Of a stretch of 64,000 nucleotides of DNA, positions 34,201 through 43,347 are shown piece after piece. Position numbers and translations under genes: made by a program. Under the pieces are notes generated by a model, which was given only the letters and a program-made list of their open reading frames with translations, was not told the origin of the DNA and did no database searches. Source of the stretch: UBA11650 sp963997925 (GTDB taxonomy: Bacteria > Chloroflexota > Dehalococcoidia > Lucifugimonadales > UBA3495); contig CAXEOX010000001.1 in NCBI GenBank assembly GCA_963997925.1, forward strand, positions 17,899-81,898, in the 5' to 3' direction. Numbering within the stretch: position 1 is the first letter of the stretch; each line of letters opens with the position of its first letter.

Positions 34201-36291
34201 TCAAGAAGCGCGATTCTCACCCATGAAATAGTCGTACTTCAATCCGGCTCTCTCACTCACTCCGGGGATGTCTTCCGCCAGCATGTAGCCCTCATCCACC
34301 AATGACTGAGCGGAGACCCGCACCTGCTGTAGGTATGACTCCCGGCCGGAGTAGCGTTCGCTTATCGACCGGCGCGGGTCACCGGCGGATTCCCGGTCGG
34401 CGGCATTCTTCTGAAATGGCAGCGTCCAGCCCGCCAGTCCCCCAGTGATGCCGATGAACAGATCGGGATTTCCGATGCTGGGATGGCGCAAGTTCCAGCC
34501 CGTGTAAGTCGCCACGGGAACTGTCAGGTCGGGCAGCCGGATGCCGGCTCGGTCATTGAAGTCATCGTCGATGTCGGAAACCAAGGCGGGATATTCCTGG
34601 CCTACTTCCGCAGGCAGGGTAGTTAGCCTGCTCAGATGACTTTCCGTCCCATAATCCAAGCGCAGCGCACGAGTGGTCTTGGCGGTCACCGGAACACCGG
34701 GCAGACTAGCAAACTTGTCCATGACCGACTGGGAATCGACTGCGGTTCTGTCGGACAATCTGGGGTGCCTGCTGGCGGGCGGGGGCTCACCGGTGGTGAC
34801 CCATCGGTCCAGATTGACCAGGGCGGCACGAAGCAAGGGAGCGTAATCGACGCTATTGAAGGGCAACTGCCCCTGTCTTCCCCCACCGCTCCTAACTTCC
34901 AGAGGCGGGAACGCGCCAAGACCATGCTGGCACCCGGCGAAGTGGTAGCGGCGGACGGAAGGGGATTCATCTGCGTCTTGCATCGTTTCCAAGTCGGTGT
35001 GAATCAATGCGGCGTCGCCCCGCCAGTACTCCCCCGAGGTGTTGGTGAACATCATCTTGGGCACTTGGCCCTGTTCCTCCAACTTATCCAGCAAGGAGCC
35101 GGTAGCACCGGTTATGGGGTCGACTTGGGTAGTATCGGTGAAGGGGAACATCTCTGGGCAGATGAAACAGATGTCTTGAGAGGGCTGGCCGAAGCGGAGA
35201 TTGAACTCACCCCGCATCCCGCCGCCAACGTGGGGAATGATGCCGTCCAGAGCCATGCGGCCTTCTTCGTCGTCATTCAATCCCAAGTGAATCATCTGCC
35301 GCAGAAACCGGCCGCTCTGGGACCTACCGAACCCGTAGGCATAGTCGATGTCACCAGCGCAGGGGTTACCCGCATCGCCATCAGCGTATTTCAAGAAGGA
35401 CACTACGTCTCTGACCGCGGCGAGGCCCAGGCCTACGATGGTGCTTCCCTTGGATACGTACACCAACTGGTAAATCTTGCCCGGCAGAAAGCCCGACGGC
35501 ATGTATATGTGGCTGGGTTCGGAACCCGCCTTGGCGTCTTCGGAGCGGATGAAAGACCAATCTCCCCGGTCGATGGGCGCCGCCTGGTCGTTGGGGTGAT
35601 CGCGGATCATTAGTGTGGCGTCCGGGTCGTCCAGGTCCGCCGGAGGATGAGGCGTATGCCCACGATGGGATAGCAGAAAACTCTGTACCGGGATATCTGA
35701 CTGAAATTGGCAGAGAATCTTCCCAGCCAAGGGGCCGCCGGGGCCGATGGCTTGCGGAGCTTGCAATCCGATCAAGCCAGGAACATCCGGCATATCTGCT
35801 TGCCAACCGCCCCAGACGACGGTGTAGCCATGGCGCATCAGGAACCCGTTGCCAGGCGCCAAAGGCGCCGTTGGATCCTCGATGGAAGGAATACTGTTGA
35901 AGCCAAAGGCGGTTTTACCGCCCCGGTTCACCACGTCGAACAACAACCGCCGATTGCCTCGGCCAAGTTCAGAGGGTTTAAGTACCGCAAAGTCGGCGGA
36001 CATCTCGACCTTGCCCGCCGAGTCTCGAGGCGCAAGGTCCAGATCTGTGATGACTTGGTTCCGGGGATTGAGAGGATCCACCGCGAAATGGACTTTTCCT
36101 TCGATCAGTTCGTAAGAACCGGTCTCTCCGAAGGATTCTCCATGAGCGAACTGACTTCGATCGGCTATCTCAAGCTTGGTGACCGGCAATGTTGTACCCC
36201 CCTTTTCGCCTTGAATACAGGGTTCGATAGCCAACCTTGGGCCATCTCCAGGGGATTTTAACATCTGGGCGAAAAGGGAGGTCCTTTTCAC
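34201..36291 (-). CDS. Alpha/beta-hydrolase domain protein (Abhydrolase_10-like)
   Basis: 696 residues, large for a hydrolase but usual for this family. Nucleophile elbow FGRSQSGRFLRQM near residue 326, oxyanion region FDVVNRGGKTAFGF, VWGGWQADMP, an Asp-rich FTNTSGEYWRGDAALIH, and RYHFAGCQHGLG with a likely catalytic His. Related proteins hydrolyse esters or amides, but the biochemistry of this family is little known. The start is unclear: ATG 36291 has only a weak upstream AAAGGA, and the first 35 residues look unlike the rest; a start near residue 36 is possible. There is no signal peptide. It is followed by the coiled-coil lipoprotein gene 51 bp on. Confidence 0.78.
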   Translation of the reverse strand: MKRTSLFAQMLKSPGDGPRLAIEPCIQGEKGGTTLPVTKLEIADRSQFAHGESFGETGSYELIEGKVHFAVDPLNPRNQVITDLDLAPRDSAGKVEMSADFAVLKPSELGRGNRRLLFDVVNRGGKTAFGFNSIPSIEDPTAPLAPGNGFLMRHGYTVVWGGWQADMPDVPGLIGLQAPQAIGPGGPLAGKILCQFQSDIPVQSFLLSHRGHTPHPPADLDDPDATLMIRDHPNDQAAPIDRGDWSFIRSEDAKAGSEPSHIYMPSGFLPGKIYQLVYVSKGSTIVGLGLAAVRDVVSFLKYADGDAGNPCAGDIDYAYGFGRSQSGRFLRQMIHLGLNDDEEGRMALDGIIPHVGGGMRGEFNLRFGQPSQDICFICPEMFPFTDTTQVDPITGATGSLLDKLEEQGQVPKMMFTNTSGEYWRGDAALIHTDLETMQDADESPSVRRYHFAGCQHGLGAFPPLEVRSGGGRQGQLPFNSVDYAPLLRAALVNLDRWVTTGEPPPASRHPRLSDRTAVDSQSVMDKFASLPGVPVTAKTTRALRLDYGTESHLSRLTTLPAEVGQEYPALVSDIDDDFNDRAGIRLPDLTVPVATYTGWNLRHPSIGNPDLFIGITGGLAGWTLPFQKNAADRESAGDPRRSISERYSGRESYLQQVRVSAQSLVDEGYMLAEDIPGVSERAGLKYDYFMGENRAS

Positions 36292-36300
36292 CTAGGGAAA

Positions 36301-36675
36301 TTATCGTTGATGCGCCTCTAAGAACACTTCGGGAACGGGTAGCTCCCCCCACTTGTCTCCCGACTTGGCCGATTTAGTTACGTAGCCCTCACGTTCCAGT
36401 TCCCTAGCGCCGACGATGATGGCGATCCGTTCCTGGAGTTCGGCTGGATCCCAGGGTTTCTTGATATAGTCAGTAACCCCCGCCTGCAGGCACCGGCGCT
36501 CCGATTCGATGTCTATCCTGGCGGTCAAGATAATCACCGGGATATGCTCGGTCTCTGGATTGCTTTTCAGCTTGTGCAGCACTTGGAACCCATCCATGAT
36601 GGGCATGTTCAGATCCATCGGAGCGCAGTTCTTAGAGCTATTCGCTGGCGTGTACTCCGTCTTCGTTCGTCGCAT
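36301..36675 (-). pseudogene. Response-regulator receiver domain lacking its N-terminus
   Basis: The C-terminal two-thirds of a receiver is intact: the phospho-Asp block MDLNMPIMDGFQVLHKLK, IPVIILTAR (the Thr switch), and DYIKKPWDPAELQERI (the Lys switch), ending with a tail of about 35 residues. The first beta strand with the acidic pair DD and helix 1 are missing; the sequence before MDLNMP is unrelated, and another frame reads YHATNEDGVHASE, like a frameshifted piece of the missing part. The 283 bp upstream show no gene. Probably a decayed single-domain response regulator. Confidence 0.65.
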
Positions 36676-36958
36676 GATATTAATTCCTTGACCCGTTGAC
36701 TCTCAGTCCCAGACTTCTTTACATCGCCAGGCTTCCGAGCATTGACGGAGAGAGGGGGAATCCTCTGCCTGTATCCAAGCCGGAATCCCAGACGTTGCCG
36801 CGTCACTGATTTTCCACTCAACAGCAATCCCCATATTTCCGCGTCGATACACTCCTCTGGACACCCCACCCAAACTCCGCACGCCGGTGGTATAATCGGC
36901 CCACCTGACGCCTGAGACTAGTCCCGGCGCCATCCCAGTGTCCATCTTAGGAGGCAAC

Positions 36959-38308
36959 ATGATTTACAACGCTGAGAAAAGAGACATCTCCATCGCCGTT
37001 GGCGGCGACGCGATGATTACCAGGCGGATGCAGTCCTTCACCGAGCCCAAATTCCTCGAGCTGATCGAGATATTGAGGGCTGCCGACGTTTCGGTGGTGA
37101 ATCTGGAGATGCTGTTCCACGACTACGAAAGCAGTTGGCAATGGAGCGGGGCGACCTACACGAGGTCCGATCCCCGTAACTTGGAAGAACTGAAGTGGAT
37201 GGGTATAAACGCGGTCACCACCGCCAACAACCACTCCTTCGACTTTTCCGAGGGCGGGTTCTTGACCACTCTGGAACACTGCAAAGAGGTGGACCTTCCC
37301 CAAGCCGGCGGCGGCCGAGACATAGACGAAGCCCGCGCCCCGGCCTACGTTGACTCTCCCATGGGACGCCTGGCCATCATGTCCGCCACCAGCACCTTCA
37401 GCGAGCAGTCCAGGGCGGGCGGCGGCAGGCCCGACTTCCCCGGCAGGCCTGGCGTGAACGCGCTGCGCCACGACCTGACCCACCACGTGGAGCGGGATGT
37501 GTTCGAGTCCCTGCTCAAAGCCAATCAGGAGTTGGGATACACCGACATCGAGGAAGCCACCCGAGCCTTCGGCTTCAGAGGCAACAGTGATGCCGCCGAC
37601 CACTCCACCGAAGTCGAATTCATGGAGAAAAAATTCATCCTGTCGGAAGAGTTCGCCGTCAAAACTTCGCCCAACCAGGACGACCTGGCCGGAATGGCGA
37701 ACTGGATCCGTGGCGCTCAGAAGCTGTCCGACTGGTCGATCTACGCCACCCATTGCCATGAAAGCGGATCCACCGGCGAGTTCCACGGCAGCACCCGGGT
37801 TTCGCCCCCCGATTTTCTGGTGGACTTTGCCCGCTGGACTATCGACCAAGGCTGCGCCATGTTCGTCGGCCACGGACCCCACTTCCTGCGCGGCATCGAG
37901 ATATACAAGGGCAAGCCCATCTTCTACAGCCTGGGCAACTTCATCTTCCAGAACGAAAGCGTCCTGCGGCTTCCCAGCGAAGCCTATCGCCGCTTCGGCC
38001 TGGGCCACGAACAGACCCCGGGCGACTACCTGGACACCCGCTCCGGAGGCGGCACCCGAGCCTTCGCCGGCGACCCCATCTTCTGGCAGAGCGTGGTCGC
38101 TGTATGTAACTACGCAGGCGGCGAACTGAAGGAAATCGTCCTTCACCCCATCGACATGGGGCACGGACGTCCCATCGCCCAACGAGGCCGCCCAGTCATA
38201 GCGGAAGGCGACATGGCCCAGCGAACCCTAGCCTGGCTCCGTGACGTCTCCAAACCCTACGGCACCGAAATTACGATCGAAGGTGAAGTAGGAATGATTC
38301 GCCTGTAA
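36959..38308 (+). CDS. CapA/PgsA-like metallophosphatase-fold protein
   Basis: 449 residues. Typical CapA blocks: SIAVGGDAMITRRMQ at the start, VSVVNLEMLFHDYE, GINAVTTANNHSFDFSEGGF near residue 90, and VGHGPHFLRGIEIYKGKPIFYSLGNFIFQ near 310. In Bacillus the relative takes part in poly-gamma-glutamate synthesis or anchoring; most homologs have unknown function and a calcineurin-like metal site. No signal peptide or anchor is present, unlike PgsA, so a cytosolic phosphoesterase role is possible. ATG 36959 follows TTAGGAGGCAAC. A 16-bp hairpin follows the gene. Antisense open frames over this gene are shadows. Confidence 0.87.
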   Translation: MIYNAEKRDISIAVGGDAMITRRMQSFTEPKFLELIEILRAADVSVVNLEMLFHDYESSWQWSGATYTRSDPRNLEELKWMGINAVTTANNHSFDFSEGGFLTTLEHCKEVDLPQAGGGRDIDEARAPAYVDSPMGRLAIMSATSTFSEQSRAGGGRPDFPGRPGVNALRHDLTHHVERDVFESLLKANQELGYTDIEEATRAFGFRGNSDAADHSTEVEFMEKKFILSEEFAVKTSPNQDDLAGMANWIRGAQKLSDWSIYATHCHESGSTGEFHGSTRVSPPDFLVDFARWTIDQGCAMFVGHGPHFLRGIEIYKGKPIFYSLGNFIFQNESVLRLPSEAYRRFGLGHEQTPGDYLDTRSGGGTRAFAGDPIFWQSVVAVCNYAGGELKEIVLHPIDMGHGRPIAQRGRPVIAEGDMAQRTLAWLRDVSKPYGTEITIEGEVGMIRL

Positions 38309-38322
38309 GCGCCTCCCCCGGA

Positions 38323-38357
38323 CCCTAAATCCCCCTTTCGTAAAGGGGGATTTAGGG
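38323..38357. repeat. 16-bp perfect hairpin between CapA-like and amidase genes
   Basis: CCCTAAATCCCCCTTT, loop CGT, AAAGGGGGATTTAGGG. Same CCCCCTTT-N3-AAAGGGGG core as the hairpin at 44.5 kb. There is no U-run, so it could be a repeat that also slows transcription between the two plus-strand genes. Confidence 0.7.
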
Positions 38358-38396
38358 GGATTTCCCGCCCCAGCAAAATCTCAATCAGGAAGCATC

Positions 38397-39812
38397 ATGC
38401 AAGACACCGACCTGCTCTACACTCCAGTCTGGCAACTACGAGAACTTCTGGACACCCGCCAAGTCTCTTCTGTCGAACTAACGGAGACGTTCCTGCGCCG
38501 GATCGAACAACTGAACCCCAAGCTCAACGCGTACCTCATAGTCACGGGAGACGAAGCGTTGGCCGCCGCGAAAGCTGCCGACGAGATGATTGGACAGGGC
38601 CAGGCTGGGCCACTGTTAGGCATCCCCATTTCCCTGAAAGACCTGGAGGCCACCAAAGGGATACGCAGTACCATGGGGTCACTGGCGTACCAAAACACCG
38701 TGCCCGACTTCGACTCTGTAGTCGCCGAGCGGGTGAAAGCCAGTGGAGCCGTGCTGCTGGGTAAAACCAACACCCCTGAGTTCGGACTACAGGGCACCAC
38801 GGAGAACCGGCTGGGCGACCCTTGCCGCAACCCATGGAACACCGAGCGGACAGCTGGGGGCTCCAGCGGTGGCGCCGGAGCGGCAGTGGCTGCGGCTATG
38901 TGTCCCTTCGCCACCGGCACCGACGGCGGCGGGTCCATCCGCAACCCCAGCAGCTTCAACGGTATCTACGGAATCAAGCCGACGCTGGGTAGAGTCCCCA
39001 GGGCGGGCGGATTGGGACGCCCCGCTCCCAACCTAACTTCCCAGTCGGGGCCCATGGCCCGCAACGTTCGGGACGCCGCTATGTTGCTGAACGCCCTTGC
39101 CGGGCATGACGCTAGGGACCCTGCTTCGTTGAGAGATCAAGCGCCGGACTTCCTAGCCGGTTTGGACAACGGCGTGCATGGACTTCGGATAGCTTGGAGC
39201 ACCGATATGGGTTACGGGGTAATCGACCCTGAGGTGGCCTCCATCACGTCAACCGCGGCCCGTGTGTTCGAGGAGTTGGGTTGCACGGTGGATGACCCTG
39301 GGTTCGCCCTGGATAACCCCATCCCGGCATTCCTGATGATTTTTTGGACAGGTAACTACACTAGCTACGGCCACTTGATGGAAGAGTGCCCCGACAAACT
39401 AAGCGACAACGCCCGGTTCTGCTTCGAAAACGGCAGCAAAGCAACCGCCGCCGACTACGCTAGGGCTATCAGGACGGTGGACGAGATGAAGTGCCGGATC
39501 GATGACCTGATGGACACCTATGACCTGCTGCTCACGCCAACGATGGCGGTGCCACCCTTCCCCATCGGCCAGCCGCCGGACAAGATAGACGGCAAGGACG
39601 TAACGGCAAGGACGGCGTATTCACCCATGACCCGTCCCTTCAACCTGTCGGGACAACCCGCCGCCAGCGTTCCCTGCGGCTTCTCCAGCGATGGCATGCC
39701 CATCGGACTGCACATCATCGGCAGAAGGGGAGACGAAGCAACAGTCCTCCGCGCCTCCGCCGCCTTCGAACAAGCCAGACCGTGGGAGCACCTCCGGCCA
39801 AATATCAACTGA
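38397..39812 (+). CDS. Amidase-signature family amidase
   Basis: 471-residue amide hydrolase. Triad K81 (ISLKDLEAT), S156 (AGGSSGGAG) and S180 (DGGGSIRNPSS), with 24 residues between the serines. The GTDGGGSIR and GLKPT-like IYGIKPTLGRVPR blocks are intact. The Gly before Ser in DGGGS is one residue longer than in the amidase at 1.1 kb, so the two are not recent duplicates. ATG 38397 has AGGAAGCATC. It stands alone; the substrate is unknown. Confidence 0.93.
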   Translation: MQDTDLLYTPVWQLRELLDTRQVSSVELTETFLRRIEQLNPKLNAYLIVTGDEALAAAKAADEMIGQGQAGPLLGIPISLKDLEATKGIRSTMGSLAYQNTVPDFDSVVAERVKASGAVLLGKTNTPEFGLQGTTENRLGDPCRNPWNTERTAGGSSGGAGAAVAAAMCPFATGTDGGGSIRNPSSFNGIYGIKPTLGRVPRAGGLGRPAPNLTSQSGPMARNVRDAAMLLNALAGHDARDPASLRDQAPDFLAGLDNGVHGLRIAWSTDMGYGVIDPEVASITSTAARVFEELGCTVDDPGFALDNPIPAFLMIFWTGNYTSYGHLMEECPDKLSDNARFCFENGSKATAADYARAIRTVDEMKCRIDDLMDTYDLLLTPTMAVPPFPIGQPPDKIDGKDVTARTAYSPMTRPFNLSGQPAASVPCGFSSDGMPIGLHIIGRRGDEATVLRASAAFEQARPWEHLRPNIN

Positions 39813-39845
39813 CCGGCCTTGGCCGCTATATAGATGTTAAGGAAA

Positions 39846-40735
39846 CTATATAAGCCACAAAGTCAAGAGTGTGGCTGCTATCGCGATAATTCCTCCGACT
39901 AAAGGGCCATTGAAAGCTGCCCATTGAAGTTTGTGGCTTCGAGACTCCTCGGCCAAGAATCTCAACGCCTCGAGTAGGTGGGATCCGCTCCACTCTTCAA
40001 CTTCCTGAAGCTGTTCTAAGGTGTAACCCTTTTGGGACCGTAAAAGACGATCTCCTTCAAAACTCTCATCTCTACTACGTGCAAGCCTCAAGCGATGCGT
40101 TTTTGCATCTTCAAGCTCTGCACCGGCTTGGAAAGCTTTGCCAACAGACTGCTTCAATTCCCGATCTGCCTTCAATTTTTCGAACCATTCTTTGGTGAAT
40201 AATTGCTTCGGAGAGGCTAATCTGGTGAATGCTAATGGCGCGTCACGGTGAGCGTCTCGGAGGTCACCGAGATGCAGCATATGTTTTGTGCGACTGACCA
40301 ACGCACGGTAGTGTGTTTCCGAAGAAATCCCCAAGTGAGCCGCAATTTGATTAAGGACCCGTTCTTGAGCCTGGGTTGTCGGGAAAGAAGTCTTGGGGAA
40401 AACTAGAAAGCTTTCTCGGTCCCGACCTGGCGCAACATGCTCGGCCCCAAAAGAATACTCCGGGTCGTCCGTGAAGGCTACATAAAAAGCGATGAACATG
40501 GGGCTAGGGCCTACCGTCTCAAGTTCCCATGCATCATGACCTCCAAGCAGTTCTTCTAGGATACGGAGCCCCTCCCTACCAAAACCGTAACTGTATGGAT
40601 GGGTTATATGCTGATTGCACTTGATTGTGGTTGTAAAAATTGTTCCATCGTACGTTAGCCTGAATGTCTCAGTCAGAGTTGTTCCAGAATAATGTAAATC
40701 TTGATTTTTTCAGGCCAATTCGCAGTAAACTTCAT
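39846..40735 (-). CDS. Unknown protein with coiled coil and C-terminal membrane anchor, apparently frameshifted
   Basis: I do not recognise it. The open frame is complete from about 40709 to the TAA-type stop at 39846 but lacks a start; ATG 40733-40735 lies one frame away, overlapping the stop of the upstream gene (ATGA). The two frames meet in an A6 run near 40705-40711; one extra A would join MKFTANWPEK to NQDLHYSGTT and give about 296 residues. Visible parts: LRILEELLGGHDAWELE, a His/Arg-rich centre with TRLASPKQLF, a charged coiled coil about 190-260, and a hydrophobic C-terminal helix (GGIIAIAATLLTLWLI), so tail-anchored. Base composition is clearly AT-richer than neighbours, which suggests acquisition. 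Function unknown. Confidence 0.6.
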
Positions 40736-41064
40736 TGGGGAAAAACAGAGAAAGCTGGCTTAGTCCTATCCTCGAATTGATGATTAACTTGGTCTAATCG
40801 ACGGACTCTTGCCTGTCTGAGAGACGTCGGTGCCTCAGCATCCGGAACGGATACCACGATTGGTGACCGACGGACCACTTCGACCATATCGGCAAAAATT
40901 TCTCTTAATGTCTCAAATTGTGTTGAGACGGTAGCGTTCTCCGTCAAAGAGGGCAACGCAAATAAGCATCCAACTCGAATGGCGTAGATGTCTACATCTG
41001 GTTTATGAGGCCCTACTTCCTCAGAAGATTCGACCGTGGTCTCTGCGAAGCCATCTTCAGACAT
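40732..41064 (-). CDS. Unknown small protein, first gene of AT-richer pair
   Basis: 110 residues with no recognised domain. The N-terminus is acidic (MSEDGFAETTVESSEEVG), followed by VDIYAIRVGCLFALPSLT, a helix LREIFADMVEVVRRSPIVVSV, and a basic segment RQARVRRLDQVNHQFEDR. It starts at ATG 41064 with GAGGAC nine bases before. It overlaps the next gene by four bases (ATGA), so the two are translationally coupled and probably act together. No homolog can be named from reading alone. Confidence 0.6.
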   Translation of the reverse strand: MSEDGFAETTVESSEEVGPHKPDVDIYAIRVGCLFALPSLTENATVSTQFETLREIFADMVEVVRRSPIVVSVPDAEAPTSLRQARVRRLDQVNHQFEDRTKPAFSVFPQ

Positions 41065-41120
41065 TATTCGTTGTCCTCACATTTCCTCCATCCCGAGTAA
41101 TCTCTTCGGTACAACCGAGA

Positions 41121-41591
41121 CTAGTCCTCAACCTCTACAATCATCTCAATCTCCACGGCCATCTGGCCGGGCAGCATGGCCATTCCCACGGCTGACCTAG
41201 CGTGTCGGCCAGCGTCGCCATAGATGCTGACGAGTAGGTCCGACGCACCGTTGGCTACAGCGGGCGATTCCCGGAAGTCCTGGGCGGCGTTCACCATGCA
41301 CAGCAGCTTGATGACCCTTTTCATCTTGTCCAGATCACCGATCTCGCCCTTAAGCGAAGTGAGAAGGTTCAGCATGGTTTGGCGGGCGGCGGCGTAGCCA
41401 TCATCCACGGTCAAGTCAGCCCCCAGCTTCCCAGTGTGGGAGAACCCACCTTCGGGCAGGGACGGGCCGTGTCCCGAGAGGTAAACCAGGTTGCCGGTGC
41501 GAACCGCCGGAACAAAGTTTCCTGCCATCGTGGTTCTGGGCGGTGGTAGCTGGTAGCCCAAGTCGTTAAGCTTTTTCTCTACTTCCGGCAT
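41121..41591 (-). CDS. RidA/YjgF-family protein (YjgF_endoribonuclease type)
   Basis: 156 residues of the longer YjgF subgroup: LVYLSGHGPSLPEG, AARQTMLNLLTSLKGEIGDLDKMKRVIKLLCMVNAAQDF, and GRHARSAVGMAMLPGQMAVEIEMIVEVED, where R precedes the SAVG strand as in the active-site position. Possible imine/enamine deaminase or related hydrolase. ATG 41591 has a weak AGGTGAACAG. It ends 57 bp before the AT-richer pair. A second family member is at 33.0 kb. Confidence 0.88.
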   Translation of the reverse strand: MPEVEKKLNDLGYQLPPPRTTMAGNFVPAVRTGNLVYLSGHGPSLPEGGFSHTGKLGADLTVDDGYAAARQTMLNLLTSLKGEIGDLDKMKRVIKLLCMVNAAQDFRESPAVANGASDLLVSIYGDAGRHARSAVGMAMLPGQMAVEIEMIVEVED

Positions 41592-41778
41592 ATCTGTTCA
41601 CCTCATCGGATTTATTACGGTTCCCTCGAATTCCAGTTGACCCGCCCATTGTACCCTTGCCGGTCTAGAAAACAACCGGATTGTCAGCCCTCTGGTGGGC
41701 AGCACGGTGGTATTATTGTTTACCTTGATTCCGGCTCAAGTGAATCGTCTAGCGCAAACGCACCGAATTGAACGCGAT

Positions 41779-41807
41779 GTAGTGGCAAGTTTGAAACCTG
41801 CCACTAC
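41779..41807. repeat. GTAGTGGCAAG hairpin repeat, copy 3
   Basis: GTAGTGGCAAGTTT / AAACCTGCCACTAC. Compared with copies 1 and 2, a G-C pair has become T-A on both arms, a compensatory change that keeps the stem; one A-C mismatch remains. In the 283-bp gap before the deaminase gene. Confidence 0.7.
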
Positions 41808-41874
41808 GCTGGAGTGAGCACAGCGTTTTTCCAAAGAATTCCCATCTCAAGCTTTAGATTAAAACGAGGGCAAC

Positions 41875-43251
41875 ATGACCACCGTCATCAAGAACGCAAC
41901 CATCGTGACTGGGGACAGCGGCAGGACCATCTTATACGACTCTGCCATTGCAATCGATGGGGACAGAATAGTCGGGATCGGCCTAACTCCGGAGGTAGTG
42001 GCCGCTCATCCCAACGCCAAGCAGATAGAAGGCTCCGGTAAGGCGGTGTTCCCTGGGCTGGTCAACTGCCATACCCACCTCCTAGCTTCCAACGACCGGG
42101 GCATCTTGGAGGATTGGGGGTTCCCGACTACGCTGAAGTTTCCCGCTTCGGCCCGCTCCTTGCTGTCCCAAGAGGAACGGCAGTTGATGGCGACGCTGGG
42201 CGTTCTGGAAGCTATCCGCAGCGGAACCACCACTTTGCTGGAGGTCCAGGCTGAGGTGTCGGACTATGCGGAGCACCTGGAAAAGACGGGATTGCGCTTC
42301 GTGTTGGCAGACACCGTAAACGACATCGACGAATCGGCCGGTCCGGCTGGTTCATCGTCGGCCCAGGGATCTCTCGGGGACCGTGGTCTGCAGAGGTGCG
42401 CCGACTTGATCGAAAGCTGGCATGGCAAGGGCGATGGGCGTATCTCCTGTTTCGTCGCTCCCCACGCTCCGGAGACGGTGTCGCCGGGACTGCTTCGTCA
42501 GAGCCGGGAGATGGCGGAGAGCTACGATGTAGGCTACACCATCCACTTGTCGCAAAGCCCCAACGAGATTGAGTCGGTGATGCGGGCCAGGGGTGTGCCT
42601 CCGACTCACTATCTATTCGCCAACGACTTTCTGGGGCCCCGGTTGGTGCTGGCCCATTGCCGCTACGTGAACTCAGCGGAAATCGCGTTGCTGGGACAAG
42701 CAGGTTGCGGGGTGTCTAACAACGCCGCCATCGCCGCCCGGCGGGGAGCGGCCGCGCCGGTGAAGGAACTGCTGGCAGCGGGGTGCGGCATGGGTATGGG
42801 CACGGATAACATGTCCGAGGACATGGTGGAAGTAATGCGGGCGGGACTATTCCTGGAACGGGTGCGCCGCAACGACCAGATGGACCCTCAGCCGGAAGAC
42901 GTGCTTGAATGGGCCAGCCGTGGCGGAGCCCAGATCCTAGGACTTGGTCAGGAGACCGGCAGCCTGGAGGTAGGCAAGAAAGCGGACCTGTTCATGATAA
43001 ACATGATGCGCCCCCACCTGGTGCCCACGCTGCGCATCGTATCTGGCTTCGTCCACAACGGCCAGCCGTCCGACGTTCAGTCGGTTATGGTTGATGGACG
43101 CTGGCTGATGCAAGACGGCAAGGTCTTGACCATCGACGAAGACGACATCGTCCATCGCGCCGAGCAAACGGCCCACGACGTGTGGCAGCGGCTTCTGAAG
43201 AAGTACCCCAACGTGCCCTTCCCAGTCTCATTGCCGCCCCAGCGAAACTAA
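41875..43251 (+). CDS. Amidohydrolase, cytosine deaminase/chlorohydrolase (TRZ/ATZ) type
   Basis: 458 residues. Metal site: H-T-H in LVNCHTHLLA, then SCFVAPHAPETVS, GYTIHLSQS (His), LVLAHCRYVN (His), and Asp in GMGTDNMSEDM. The C-terminal sandwich has TGSLEVGKKADLFMI and VMVDGRWLMQDGKVL. It shares the 8-amino-guanine / S-adenosylhomocysteine deaminase layout and hydrolyses an amino or chloro group on a ring or cyclic amidine. ATG 41875 with ACGAGGGCAAC. Followed by the enolase-superfamily gene 96 bp on, so they may serve the same route. Paralog at 12.7 kb. Confidence 0.92.
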   Translation: MTTVIKNATIVTGDSGRTILYDSAIAIDGDRIVGIGLTPEVVAAHPNAKQIEGSGKAVFPGLVNCHTHLLASNDRGILEDWGFPTTLKFPASARSLLSQEERQLMATLGVLEAIRSGTTTLLEVQAEVSDYAEHLEKTGLRFVLADTVNDIDESAGPAGSSSAQGSLGDRGLQRCADLIESWHGKGDGRISCFVAPHAPETVSPGLLRQSREMAESYDVGYTIHLSQSPNEIESVMRARGVPPTHYLFANDFLGPRLVLAHCRYVNSAEIALLGQAGCGVSNNAAIAARRGAAAPVKELLAAGCGMGMGTDNMSEDMVEVMRAGLFLERVRRNDQMDPQPEDVLEWASRGGAQILGLGQETGSLEVGKKADLFMINMMRPHLVPTLRIVSGFVHNGQPSDVQSVMVDGRWLMQDGKVLTIDEDDIVHRAEQTAHDVWQRLLKKYPNVPFPVSLPPQRN

Positions 43252-43347
43252 CGGCGGACAAGCAACGCCTCAGACCAAGGCTTGCACAAGGGGCTGTTGT
43301 GTAGGAGGATAATCCGGTCGATCGACATACTCTGAGAGGTACAACAA

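Noticed and set aside
36947..38182. 411-codon open frame on the minus strand over the CapA-like gene
   Set aside because: It is the antisense shadow of a gene with clear CapA motifs and an RBS; long antisense frames are common at this GC content.
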